A stretch of DNA of 27,270 bases from CBDUUP01 sp965370435 (GTDB lineage Bacteria; Chloroflexota; Anaerolineae; Anaerolineales; UBA11579): NCBI GenBank assembly GCA_965370435.1, contig CBDUUP010000016.1, forward strand, positions 1 through 27,270, given 5' to 3'. Below are positions 16,649 to 24,099 of the stretch, in pieces. How positions within the stretch are numbered: position 1 is the stretch's first letter; each line of letters opens with the position of its first letter. A program made the translations under genes and the position numbers. Under the pieces are notes generated by a model. It had not been told where the DNA came from. It was given only the letters and a program-made list of their open reading frames with translations, and made no database searches.

Positions 16649-16676
16649 CTATCTAATACTATCGAGGTGAAACCCT

Positions 16677-16997
16677 ATGACCGACGAGATCACCCCTGAA
16701 ATCTTTGACCACATGGTCGAACTGGCCGCCCTGGAATTGGACGAGGAGGAGGCCGAGTACCTGCGCCGCCAGCTCAACAACCAGTTGAAGGCCGTCCACG
16801 AGTTGGAGGCCATCCCTCTGGACGAGGACACGCCGCCCGCCACCCACGGCGTGCCCTACACTCCGGCCTCCAGCCCCCCCCTGCGGGAGGACGCCATCAC
16901 CGACAAGTCGGAGGCCGACGACATCCTGGCCCAAGTCCCGGAGGTGGAAGACCGCTACATTGTCGTGCCTGAGATTCCACATGAGGATTTGGAATAG
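16677..16997 (+). CDS. gatC: Asp-tRNA(Asn)/Glu-tRNA(Gln) amidotransferase subunit C
   Basis: 106 residues, typical of GatC. It begins with the conserved helix ITPEIFDHMVELAALELDEEE, followed by the L-N-N-Q-L-K-A-V-H-E-L segment. The C-terminal part contains the P-x-R-E-D-x-I-T-D-K-like stretch (PLREDAITDK) and ends in the VPEI motif. GatC wraps around GatA and GatB and holds the transamidosome together. It is needed for making Gln-tRNA(Gln) and/or Asn-tRNA(Asn) from misacylated precursors. A strong ribosome binding site (GAGGTGA, 6-base spacer) and a near-consensus promoter precede it. First gene of the gat cluster, followed by a palindromic repeat and gatA. Confidence 0.95.
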   Translation: MTDEITPEIFDHMVELAALELDEEEAEYLRRQLNNQLKAVHELEAIPLDEDTPPATHGVPYTPASSPPLREDAITDKSEADDILAQVPEVEDRYIVVPEIPHEDLE

Positions 16998-17062
16998 GAC
17001 GCTGATTCACGCGGATGAACGCAGATAAAAAAATCAGCGCAAATCAGCGTTTATCAGCGTCC
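16997..17062. repeat. Palindromic dispersed repeat between gatC and gatA
   Basis: Imperfect arms begin with GGACGCTGAT and end with ATCAGCGTCC (10/10 terminal match), with repeated AACGCNGAT/ATCAGCG units inside. The element starts at the last base of the gatC stop codon and ends 18 bases before gatA. It creates a spurious in-frame N-terminal extension of gatA (from 17015). Confidence 0.8.
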
Positions 17063-17080
17063 CATCAAAGAGAAAACAAC

Positions 17081-18685
17081 ATGGAACTATGTGATTATTC
17101 AGCCCACAAGATCGCCGAACTGGTGCGCAAGGGAGAGGTCTCGGCGCTGGAGGCGGTCGACTCGGCTCTGGAGCGCATCGAGCAGGTGGACGGCCGTCCC
17201 GGAACCCTGGAGACCTTCGCTTCCAACCCCAAGGAGCGCAGCGCGGAGGTCCGCCAGGTGCACGCCTTCATCACCCTGACCGCTAAACGCGCTCGCCAGC
17301 AGGCCCGGGCGGTGGACAAGCAGGTCGCCGCGGGGGAGGAGGTTGGCCCTTTAGCGGGGGTGCCTTTCACGGTCAAGGACATCTTCACCGTCAAGGACAC
17401 GCCCTCCACGGCGGCCTCCAGGATCCTGGCGAACTTCGTCGCCCCCTACACGGCCACGCCGGTGGAGCGCATGGAGGCCGCCGGGGGTGTGGTACTGGGC
17501 AAGGTCAACCTGGACGAGTTCACCTACGGCTCCTCCAACGAGTCCTCCGCCTTCCAGCCGCACCCCCGCAATCCCTGGGACCCCAGCCGGGTGGTGGGCG
17601 GCTCTTCGGGGGGCAGCGCGGCGGCAGTGGCCGCCGGGGAGGGCGCGCTCTCGATAGGGACCGACACGGCTGGCTCGATACGGCAACCGGCCGCTTTCTG
17701 CGGCGTGGTGGGGATGAAGCCCACCTACGGGCGGGTCTCTCGCTATGGGCTGATCGCTTTCGGCTCCTCGCTGGACTGTCCCGGCCCGGTGGCGCGGGAT
17801 GTGACCGACACGGCCCTAATGATGAACGTCATCGCCGGGCCGGACCCCCGCGACGCCACCGCCGCCACGGTCCCGGTCCCGGATTATCTCTCCGGCCTGG
17901 AAGATGGGGTGAAGGGGATGCGGATCGGTCTCTCGCCGGAGTTCTTCCAGATCATCTACCCCGACCCGGAGACCGGCGAACTGCGCTACGAATCGCTCAC
18001 CCCGGAGATCGAAGCCGCCACCCGCCGGGCCGCCGACCTGCTGGCCGGGATGGGCGCCGAGATCGTCGAAGACGTGCCCATGCCTCACACCCGCTACGGC
18101 ATCCCGGTCTATTTCGTCATCTCCCGGGTGGAGGCGGCCTCCAACCTGCACCGCTACGACGGGGTCAAGTACGGCTTCCGCACGCCCGATAAGGTGGACG
18201 ACTTGCAAGCGCTCTATCGCAAGAGCCGTGCCCAGGGGTTCGGGTTGCAGCCCAAGCTGCGCATCCTGATGGGGATGTACGTCAGCGCGGCGCAGTACAG
18301 CGAGCAGTATTACGTCCGGGCGCTCAAGGTGCGGACCTTGATCCGCTCCGATTACGACCAGGCTTTCGACCCAAAGGGCAAGTACAAGCTGGACGCCCTG
18401 CTCACCCCCACCACGCCGACCACCGCCTTCCCCATCGGCGACGTGTACGGCGACTCGGTGCTGATGCAGTACGCCGACCAGCTCACCGTCACCGCCGACC
18501 ATGCCGGAGTGCCGGGGATATCGCTCCCCGCCGGGCTGGATGAGGACGGCCTGCCAATCGGCATTCAGTTGCTGGGGCCGGATTTCTCGGAGGGGGAGCT
18601 GCTCCGCATCGGCCGGGCCTACGAAATGGCGACGGAGGGGGACGCGTGGAGGAGTAAGAGGCCGAAGGTGTTGGAGGCGATTTGA
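17081..18685 (+). CDS. gatA: Asp-tRNA(Asn)/Glu-tRNA(Gln) amidotransferase subunit A
   Basis: 534 residues. Amidase-signature enzyme with the full Ser-cisSer-Lys triad: K99 (GVPFTVKD), S175 (GGSSGGSA) and S199 (GTDTAGSIRQPA). GatA hydrolyses glutamine to supply ammonia, which is channelled to GatB. The ATG at 17081 starts at the normal family N-terminus (MELCDYSAHKIAEL). The longer frame from 17015 is translated from the palindromic repeat and is rejected. Compared with typical GatA there is a modest insertion around residues 40-58 before the HAFIT segment. The next gene, encoding a TIR protein, begins 15 bases after the stop instead of the expected gatB. Confidence 0.96.
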   Translation: MELCDYSAHKIAELVRKGEVSALEAVDSALERIEQVDGRPGTLETFASNPKERSAEVRQVHAFITLTAKRARQQARAVDKQVAAGEEVGPLAGVPFTVKDIFTVKDTPSTAASRILANFVAPYTATPVERMEAAGGVVLGKVNLDEFTYGSSNESSAFQPHPRNPWDPSRVVGGSSGGSAAAVAAGEGALSIGTDTAGSIRQPAAFCGVVGMKPTYGRVSRYGLIAFGSSLDCPGPVARDVTDTALMMNVIAGPDPRDATAATVPVPDYLSGLEDGVKGMRIGLSPEFFQIIYPDPETGELRYESLTPEIEAATRRAADLLAGMGAEIVEDVPMPHTRYGIPVYFVISRVEAASNLHRYDGVKYGFRTPDKVDDLQALYRKSRAQGFGLQPKLRILMGMYVSAAQYSEQYYVRALKVRTLIRSDYDQAFDPKGKYKLDALLTPTTPTTAFPIGDVYGDSVLMQYADQLTVTADHAGVPGISLPAGLDEDGLPIGIQLLGPDFSEGELLRIGRAYEMATEGDAWRSKRPKVLEAI

Positions 18686-18700
18686 GAAGGCGAGTGAGCG

Positions 18701-19813
18701 ATGAGTCAACCTAATATCTTTATCTCACATACTACTCAAGATAATAGAGATGATGCCCTCGCAAAATATCTTGCGAAGGGCTTGCAAGCACTTGGTGCTA
18801 ATGTCTTGATCGCTCCCGATGACATCCCGGCTGGCTCTGAGTGGGAGCAGAGGTTAGAGACGGCAATTTTAGAAGAATGTTCGCACTTCTTAGTAATTCT
18901 TTCAGCGGCTTCAATTGTTTCGAAATGGGTGTTGAAAGAGATTGAATGGGCTCAAGAGCGTAAGGAGGGTGATAATTCGTTTGAAATCTTGCCTTTACGT
19001 GTTGGGCAAGTGGGTGATTTTTCTGGCAATAATTTTATTTCTAAATATCAAAATGTGGATTATCATGATGAATCATCGGCTATATTAGAAGAGATTGCAA
19101 AGACTCTTGATTTATCTCCTATCAACATTGAACGGACAGCGAATTCGGATGTAAGAAAGCAAATCCGTAAATTTAGGAGTGAACGACTTGAAATAATAAA
19201 AGCGGGAAAAACTTCTGTTGAAATGATACCCATAAACGCTAAGATAGTGTTACATATTTTACCTTTCAGCGCATTTACAAAAAAGATAGAACTTGATTAT
19301 GCATCTTTTATTTCAAAGGTAATTCCGATTCGCGGTGTAAAAAATAAGAGCCGCTACAATTATGATGGTTATCTATCGACTTATGCGAATCCAGGTGAAG
19401 CTGCGAATTCTTATGTACAATTTTACAAGAATGGATGTTTTGAGGCAGTCGAAACCGATTTATTGAATAACAAGGTGAACGGAAAGTGGGTGATTCCTGG
19501 TCACGAGTTTGAACGAATAATATATGAGGCTACTAAGAAATACACCGAGCTTTTGGTTGGTGTTGGTATAAGTCATCCTGTTTATCTGATGCTCTCACTT
19601 GTTGGCGTAAAAGGGTATTACATGTATGGCCCAATTGATTCGCGTTCTTCTTTTGCAATTGACAGGGACGATATTATTTCTGAAGCAGTTGTTGATCAGT
19701 TAGATATTCATCCTGCCGAGATGTTACATCCTATATTTAATGCTGTCTGGAGAGCTTCTGGTAATCCTGGCTCGCCTTATTATGATGATACCGGGAATTG
19801 GAAAATAAAATAA
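18701..19813 (+). CDS. TIR-domain protein with conserved C-terminal domain
   Basis: 370 residues. The N-terminal TIR domain (about 4-105) begins NIFISHTTQD, has the APDDIPAGSEW loop and ends its third helix with SKWVLKEIEWA, placing E80 where NADase TIR domains keep the catalytic glutamate. A basic linker (150-165) leads to a ~200-residue domain with the landmarks VLHILPFSAF, RYNYDGYLSTY and YVQFYKNGCFEAVE. The same style of domain occurs, as I recall, at the end of some AlbA_2/Schlafen-like proteins, where it may be a sensor. The TIR call is firm and the C-terminal comparison tentative. The gene is strongly AT-rich next to GC-rich gatA and starts 15 bases after it with no visible promoter, so it is probably co-transcribed with gatCA. 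A defence role (abortive NAD+ depletion) is inferred. Confidence 0.88.
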   Translation: MSQPNIFISHTTQDNRDDALAKYLAKGLQALGANVLIAPDDIPAGSEWEQRLETAILEECSHFLVILSAASIVSKWVLKEIEWAQERKEGDNSFEILPLRVGQVGDFSGNNFISKYQNVDYHDESSAILEEIAKTLDLSPINIERTANSDVRKQIRKFRSERLEIIKAGKTSVEMIPINAKIVLHILPFSAFTKKIELDYASFISKVIPIRGVKNKSRYNYDGYLSTYANPGEAANSYVQFYKNGCFEAVETDLLNNKVNGKWVIPGHEFERIIYEATKKYTELLVGVGISHPVYLMLSLVGVKGYYMYGPIDSRSSFAIDRDDIISEAVVDQLDIHPAEMLHPIFNAVWRASGNPGSPYYDDTGNWKIK

Positions 19814-19837
19814 TGCTGAATTCGACGATTGTTAATC

Positions 19838-19940
19838 TGTCATTCCGAGGAGGGCAGCTTCACCGCCCGACGAGGAATCCTTGGGAACACCGCCTGCAAA
19901 GAGAAAGTTCTAGGGATTCCTCACTGCGTTCGGAATGACA
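19838..19940. repeat. ~100-bp palindromic element, copy 1 (TGTCATTCCGA ends)
   Basis: The terminal inverted repeats TGTCATTCCGA and TCGGAATGACA are perfect over 11 bases. An inner inverted pair CGAGGAATCC/GGATTCCTC flanks a centre containing AACACCGCCTGCAAAG. No reading frame of its own. It is a MITE- or REP-like unit that, translated, gives the CHSERSEES-type peptide often mis-annotated as protein. Confidence 0.85.
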
Positions 19941-19964
19941 GAGCCAGTGTTGTTGCTGTACCCA

Positions 19965-20065
19965 GTCATTCCGAGAAGGCCGACGAATTCGGGCGACGAG
20001 GAATCCCTGTGAACACCGCCTGCAAAGCAATGGTAATAGGGATTCCTCACTGCGCTCGGAATGAC
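19965..20065. repeat. ~100-bp palindromic element, copy 2
   Basis: Same plan as the copy 25 bases to its left: GTCATTCCGAG...CTCGGAATGAC ends, GAGGAATCC/GGATTCCTC inner pair and the same ACACCGCCTGCAAAG core. It carries an additional CCGACGAATTCGGGCGA segment in the left arm. It ends 13 bases before the GIY-YIG start codon. Together the two copies fill the 265-base gap after the TIR gene. Confidence 0.85.
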
Positions 20066-20078
20066 AAAGAAAGATGAT

Positions 20079-20387
20079 ATGAAAACCTACTACGTCTACA
20101 TCATGTCGAGCAAAAAGGGAACCCTCTACACCGGGATGACCAATGACCTCGAAAGGTGTGTATACGAACACAAGCAAAAACTGGTTGAAGGATTTACCAA
20201 GAAATACAACATCACCCGTTTGATATACTACGAAGATACCAACGATGTAAATGAAGCGATTGCCCGTGAAAAGCAAATCAAAGGTTGGCGCAGGAACAAG
20301 AAACTCACCCTAATCAGAACCCTCAACCCGACCTTCGAAGATTTGAGTGAGGACTGGTTTGAAATAGAGGTTAACAAAGAAAGATAA
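20079..20387 (+). CDS. Small GIY-YIG family nuclease
   Basis: 102 residues from the ATG at 20079; an upstream in-frame ATG at 20061 falls inside the palindromic repeat terminus and is rejected. A stand-alone GIY-YIG domain of the UPF0213/COG2827 type: the first strand YVYIM replaces GIY and LYTGMT replaces YIG, followed by R26 (NDLERCVYEH) and the E64-containing EAIAREKQIKGW helix that supplies the metal-binding glutamate. These proteins are predicted DNA endonucleases of unknown biological role, and some are linked to repair or mobile DNA. It is preceded immediately by two palindromic elements and followed by DUF488 three bases on, so the two genes form a unit. Confidence 0.9.
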   Translation: MKTYYVYIMSSKKGTLYTGMTNDLERCVYEHKQKLVEGFTKKYNITRLIYYEDTNDVNEAIAREKQIKGWRRNKKLTLIRTLNPTFEDLSEDWFEIEVNKER

Positions 20388-20389
20388 GA

Positions 20390-20947
20390 ATGAAACTTTT
20401 TACGATTGGTCACAGCAACCACGACCTGGATAAATTTGTGGGTCTTTTGAAAGACCAGGGCATCGAGACTCTGGTTGACGTGCGCACCGCGCCGTATAGC
20501 CGCCACAACATCAAGTTCGATAAAGATATCCTTGAGAGCGCACTGCCCAAATACCATATTCGTTACGTGTTCTCGGGCAAACGCCTGGGAGGGCGGCCCC
20601 CTGACCCCACTCTTTACAAGGGCAAGAAACTTCCCGAGGAAGGGACCGATTATTTACATGAAGTTGACTACCCTGAAGTCATGAACCGGTCTTGGTTTTC
20701 TCAAGGGATAGATCAGCTAATTGAGGTGGCGGGGCATCAGGTCACTGGAATCATGTGCAGCGAAGAGGACCCCGCCAAGTGCCACCGGCATCATTTGATT
20801 GCCAAATACATCATGGAAGATTTTCCTGAGGTGGAGGTCTGGCATATCCGAGGGGATGGCAAAGTTTATCAGGCCAAGTCAATTCATGCCTCGCTAGATA
20901 AGCCCGCGAAAGAACAACTTAGCCTGTTTGGGAGTGACCAAGAATGA
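20390..20947 (+). CDS. DUF488-family protein
   Basis: 185 residues. DUF488 landmarks are all present: the start FTIGHSNHDLDKFVGLL, the LVDVRTAPYSR strand and turn, GGRPPD, and MCSEEDPAKCHRH with paired cysteines and the C-H-R motif. The C-terminal helix ends in QLSLF, typical of the family. Biochemical function is not established; an uncharacterised nuclease or DNA-associated role has been suggested for relatives. It follows the GIY-YIG gene by two bases, with an A/G-rich ribosome-binding segment overlapping that gene's end. Together with GIY-YIG it separates gatA from gatB. Confidence 0.9.
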   Translation: MKLFTIGHSNHDLDKFVGLLKDQGIETLVDVRTAPYSRHNIKFDKDILESALPKYHIRYVFSGKRLGGRPPDPTLYKGKKLPEEGTDYLHEVDYPEVMNRSWFSQGIDQLIEVAGHQVTGIMCSEEDPAKCHRHHLIAKYIMEDFPEVEVWHIRGDGKVYQAKSIHASLDKPAKEQLSLFGSDQE

Positions 20948-21028
20948 AGGTCTACATGAAAGGGTTCACAAAAAAGGCGGCGTTCACACTTTCCTTGATT
21001 ATCTTGAAGGACGAACCTTCGCTGACTG

Positions 21029-21034
21029 TATAAT
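21029..21034 (+). promoter_or_regulatory. Putative -10 of a separate gatB promoter
   Basis: A consensus TATAAT lies 26 bases before gatB. The best -35 candidate, TTGAAG (21004-21009), is 19 bases away, longer than ideal. It suggests gatB has its own transcription start now that it is separated from gatCA. Confidence 0.45.
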
Positions 21035-21060
21035 AGTTTAGAATAAGGATTGAGTTTATT

Positions 21061-22497
21061 ATGCCCGAATACGAAGCCATCATCGGATTAGAGACCCACA
21101 TCCAACTGAACACGGGGACCAAGATATTCTGCTCCTGCAAGGCCGACTCGTGGGAGGAGGAAGCCAACACCAACATTTGCCCGGTATGCTCTGGGCTGCC
21201 GGGGTCGCTTCCGGCGCTCAACAAGGCCGTGGTGGAGAAGGGCGTCCTGCTGGCCGCCGCCATGCAGGCTGACCTGCGGGAGAAATCCTTCTTCGACCGC
21301 AAGAACTACTTCTACCCCGACCTACCCAAGGGCTACCAGATCTCCCAGTATGACCGGCCCATGGCGGAGGGCGGCCACTTGGAGGTACCCCTCCCAGAGG
21401 GCGGATCCCGCACCGTCACCCTGGACAAGATGCACTTCGAGGAGGACGCGGGCAAGACTAAGACCGAGCGAGGCCGCCGCCTGATTGACTTCAATCGCTG
21501 CGGCGTGCCGCTGGTGGAGGTGGTCACACAGCCGGACTTGCGCTCGCCCGAAGAGGCGGCCCAATATTTGATCCGCCTGCGGCAACTGGCCCGCTGGCTG
21601 GGCATCACGGAGGGCAACCTGGAGAAAGGCCACCTGCGCACCGACGTCAACATCTCCATCCGGGAGAAGGGGAGCGAGGTCCTCAACACCAAGACCGAGA
21701 TCAAGAACGTGAACTCGATAGACTCGGTGCGGATGGCGGCGGTGAAGGAGATCGAACGGCAGATCAAGGAGGTCAAGGCCGGGAACGAGATCAAAGCCTG
21801 GACCCTGGACTGGGACGAGGATACTCAGTCCCTGCGCAAGATGCGCTCCAAAGAGACCGAGGCCGATTACCGCTACTTCAAAGAGCCGGACCTGCTGCCC
21901 GTCGTCGTAGACGAGGCCTGGCGGGAGTCGATCCTGGCGGAACTGCCCGAACTGCCTCTGGCCCGCCGATCGAGATTCATGGAGCAATACAGCCTGCCCG
22001 AATACGACGCCGACATCCTGACCGGGGAGCGCAGCCTCTCCGACTATTATGAGGCCGCGGCGGCATCCTACGGCGGCGATCCCAAGCGGGTCTCCAATTG
22101 GTTGATGAACGACGTGATGCGGATGATTAACGAGCGCAATATCCTGGCGGGCGGCCTCAAGGTGACGCCCGAATACCTGGCCGCCATCATCAAGCTGGTG
22201 GACGCCAAGACGGTCAACACCTCCACGGGCAAATCGCTGTTGGAGAAGGTGGAAGACAGCGGCGACGCGCCGGGGGTGATCGTGGAGGCGGAGGGGCTGG
22301 GCCAAGTCAGCGACGAAGGGGCTATCCAGGAGGCCTGCGCCAAGGTGCTGGCAGAGAATCCCGACCAGGTGGCGCAGTACAAAAAAGGCAAGGACACCCT
22401 CATCGGGTGGTTCGTCGGGCAGGTGATGCGGGAGACCCGCGGCAAGGCCGACCCCAATCTGGCGCGGGAGACGCTGCAAGAATTGCTGGCTGAATAA
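21061..22497 (+). CDS. gatB: Asp-tRNA(Asn)/Glu-tRNA(Gln) amidotransferase subunit B
   Basis: 478 residues, full family length. It starts with YEAIIGLETHIQL, has the zinc-site cysteines (C24, C26, C40, C43 in FCSC and NICPVCSGLPGSLP), and shows the NYFYPDLPKGYQISQ and DFNRCGVPLVE motifs of the kinase-like cradle. The helical and YqeY-like tail (about 330-478) is present and ends in the usual A-x-E-T-L-Q-E-L-L. GatB activates the misacylated tRNA by phosphorylation and transfers ammonia delivered from GatA. A -10 element and AAGGA precede it. It is separated from gatA by about 2.4 kb of accessory genes. The next gene downstream is an unrelated nuclease fusion. Confidence 0.97.
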   Translation: MPEYEAIIGLETHIQLNTGTKIFCSCKADSWEEEANTNICPVCSGLPGSLPALNKAVVEKGVLLAAAMQADLREKSFFDRKNYFYPDLPKGYQISQYDRPMAEGGHLEVPLPEGGSRTVTLDKMHFEEDAGKTKTERGRRLIDFNRCGVPLVEVVTQPDLRSPEEAAQYLIRLRQLARWLGITEGNLEKGHLRTDVNISIREKGSEVLNTKTEIKNVNSIDSVRMAAVKEIERQIKEVKAGNEIKAWTLDWDEDTQSLRKMRSKETEADYRYFKEPDLLPVVVDEAWRESILAELPELPLARRSRFMEQYSLPEYDADILTGERSLSDYYEAAAASYGGDPKRVSNWLMNDVMRMINERNILAGGLKVTPEYLAAIIKLVDAKTVNTSTGKSLLEKVEDSGDAPGVIVEAEGLGQVSDEGAIQEACAKVLAENPDQVAQYKKGKDTLIGWFVGQVMRETRGKADPNLARETLQELLAE

Positions 22498-22567
22498 AAT
22501 CATCAAGAGGATTCCGTTACTAAGCCAAAATTAAAAATTTTCTTAAATTTTGTATTTGGAGACACTC

Positions 22568-24088
22568 ATGAGCGGGAAGACTTGGAAAGATATCGAAGAA
22601 AGAAGTGCAAGTGAAATTCGATTGTATTTGCTTGACCAGGGAGGGATTGAAAAAGAGGTTGGAAGCGAACATGAAAGCTGGCGTGTGAATTTTTCAGATT
22701 CAATCTTCACGTATTACAGTTCAGGAACTCTTTATTCTTCACCATCAGCGTCACATGATCCAGCAGTACTGGAAGCTATTAAATTCATCGATGATTTAGC
22801 TGGACCGAGGTATACATTACCAACCAAAGACTTATTGATAGGTTTTGATGAAACTGGCAAAGGAGAAGTGTTTGGACATACAGTTTTAGCTGGAGCACTA
22901 TTTCCAAGTACCATCTTCAACGACATAGATATCGCAATAGGATCGGCTGATACTAAAAAGAAACATTCATATAAATATTGGGATAATCTTTTTAGGAAAT
23001 TTGATCACTTGCAAAATAAAGGGCTTAGTTTTAATATTGAGACGATACCACCTTGGGATGTTGATCGTTACAATCTAAATAAAATTATGGATGTTACGTA
23101 CCAAAAGTTGCTAAATATATTCCTTCGCGAGAATGATATGTCAACAACCCGAATCGTTATTGATGATTATAGAGTAGGTCCAACTTTAATAAGATTTTTA
23201 AATTCTTTAGAAAATCAAGGCGCAGAAATAGTTATCACGAGTGATGCTGAATCGGGTTATTTGGAAGCTAAACTTGCGTCATTGTTAGCAAAACGTCATT
23301 CTCAGAGAAGCTTAAAGGCTATACGTGATAATCCGGAGTATACTATCAATGGACATAATATTGGTTCTGGAAATGCAGGTGATAACCAAACAAAAGCATG
23401 GTTAGTTGCATGGAAGTCAACGGGGAAGCGGTGGCCCTGGTTTGTAAAAAGCTCATTTAAGACAATCACAGATTTGGATGGTAGACCAAAAGTAAAAAAA
23501 ATAGCTCCTCCTATTAATGAAAGACTTCTATCAAAAGAATATCTGGATGATTTTGATAAGGGTACTCTTTCGATACAATCTCTTTCTTTGATATGTCCAA
23601 ATTGTGGTGTAATTATGAAAAACGCCCGAATAATATTCAAAGAAATGGGAGGTAGAGCAATATCACAAATTGTTTGCCCCGATGGGTGTGGGAAAGAATT
23701 AAAAGATGCAGGGTCTACACTTCGATACTATTGTGGATTTATTTTGCCAGATAACAATGCAATAAGTCGTAAATTATTAGGAAGAGACTTGACCAAATCC
23801 AAAGTATTTGAAAACTTCACAGTTGTTTTGTCTCCAGTAACAATGTATGAAAGCGATCAAATGAGAGGAGCACAACAAGAAATAGATCAATTACGAAAAT
23901 TTGCAACAATGGGAAGAATATCCTTAATCTCACCCGGAACAATGTCTGGAATTAAAAAATTAGATAATACAGAACGAGATGAAAGGCTTATTCAAGATTG
24001 TCTGAGTCTCAACGCAATATTCTTGACCGCTGATAAATCAGCAGCCTCTTTTGCAGTAGCGAAAGGGGTATTCACAATTATGGCTTAG
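22568..24088 (+). CDS. RNase HIII-like / zinc ribbon / PIN fusion protein
   Basis: 506 residues from the ATG at 22568 (GGAG six bases upstream; a TTG six codons earlier lacks it). Residues 38-80 resemble the N-terminal TBP-like substrate-binding domain of RNase HIII (FTYYSSGTLY). Residues 88-245 follow the RNase HII/HIII core: D94-E95 in GFDETGKG, D128-T-K-K in place of DSKK, D199/D200 in IVIDDY and D226/E228 in SDAES, so the four acidic metal ligands appear present. Next come paired cysteines (C343xxC346, C370xxxC374), probably a zinc ribbon. Residues ~388-506 look like a PIN nuclease: D395 (ILPDNNAI), E428, D466 or D471, and D489 in FLTADK. RNase HIII is normally ~300 residues without these additions. 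The gene is AT-rich, just after gatB, with GNAT following closely. A nucleic-acid-targeting defence or repair role is inferred. Confidence 0.85.
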   Translation: MSGKTWKDIEERSASEIRLYLLDQGGIEKEVGSEHESWRVNFSDSIFTYYSSGTLYSSPSASHDPAVLEAIKFIDDLAGPRYTLPTKDLLIGFDETGKGEVFGHTVLAGALFPSTIFNDIDIAIGSADTKKKHSYKYWDNLFRKFDHLQNKGLSFNIETIPPWDVDRYNLNKIMDVTYQKLLNIFLRENDMSTTRIVIDDYRVGPTLIRFLNSLENQGAEIVITSDAESGYLEAKLASLLAKRHSQRSLKAIRDNPEYTINGHNIGSGNAGDNQTKAWLVAWKSTGKRWPWFVKSSFKTITDLDGRPKVKKIAPPINERLLSKEYLDDFDKGTLSIQSLSLICPNCGVIMKNARIIFKEMGGRAISQIVCPDGCGKELKDAGSTLRYYCGFILPDNNAISRKLLGRDLTKSKVFENFTVVLSPVTMYESDQMRGAQQEIDQLRKFATMGRISLISPGTMSGIKKLDNTERDERLIQDCLSLNAIFLTADKSAASFAVAKGVFTIMA

Positions 24089-24099
24089 GAAAAATATGT

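Noticed and set aside
17015..17080. In-frame 22-residue N-terminal extension of gatA
   Set aside because: It is translated from the palindromic repeat, is absent from the family, and the ATG at 17081 matches the normal GatA N-terminus.
17816..18709. 297-codon minus-strand frame
   Set aside because: Antisense to gatA, no ribosome binding site or motif.
19838..20065. Insertion sequence
   Set aside because: Has terminal inverted repeats but no transposase and only ~100 bases per unit; called as a non-autonomous palindromic repeat instead.
19860..20276. 138-codon minus-strand frame containing CHSERSEES-like peptides
   Set aside because: Translation of the palindromic elements running on antisense to the GIY-YIG gene; a well-known type of spurious protein.
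21322..22506. 394-codon frame on the minus strand
   Set aside because: Antisense to gatB, His/Leu/Gln-rich shadow frame without family resemblance.
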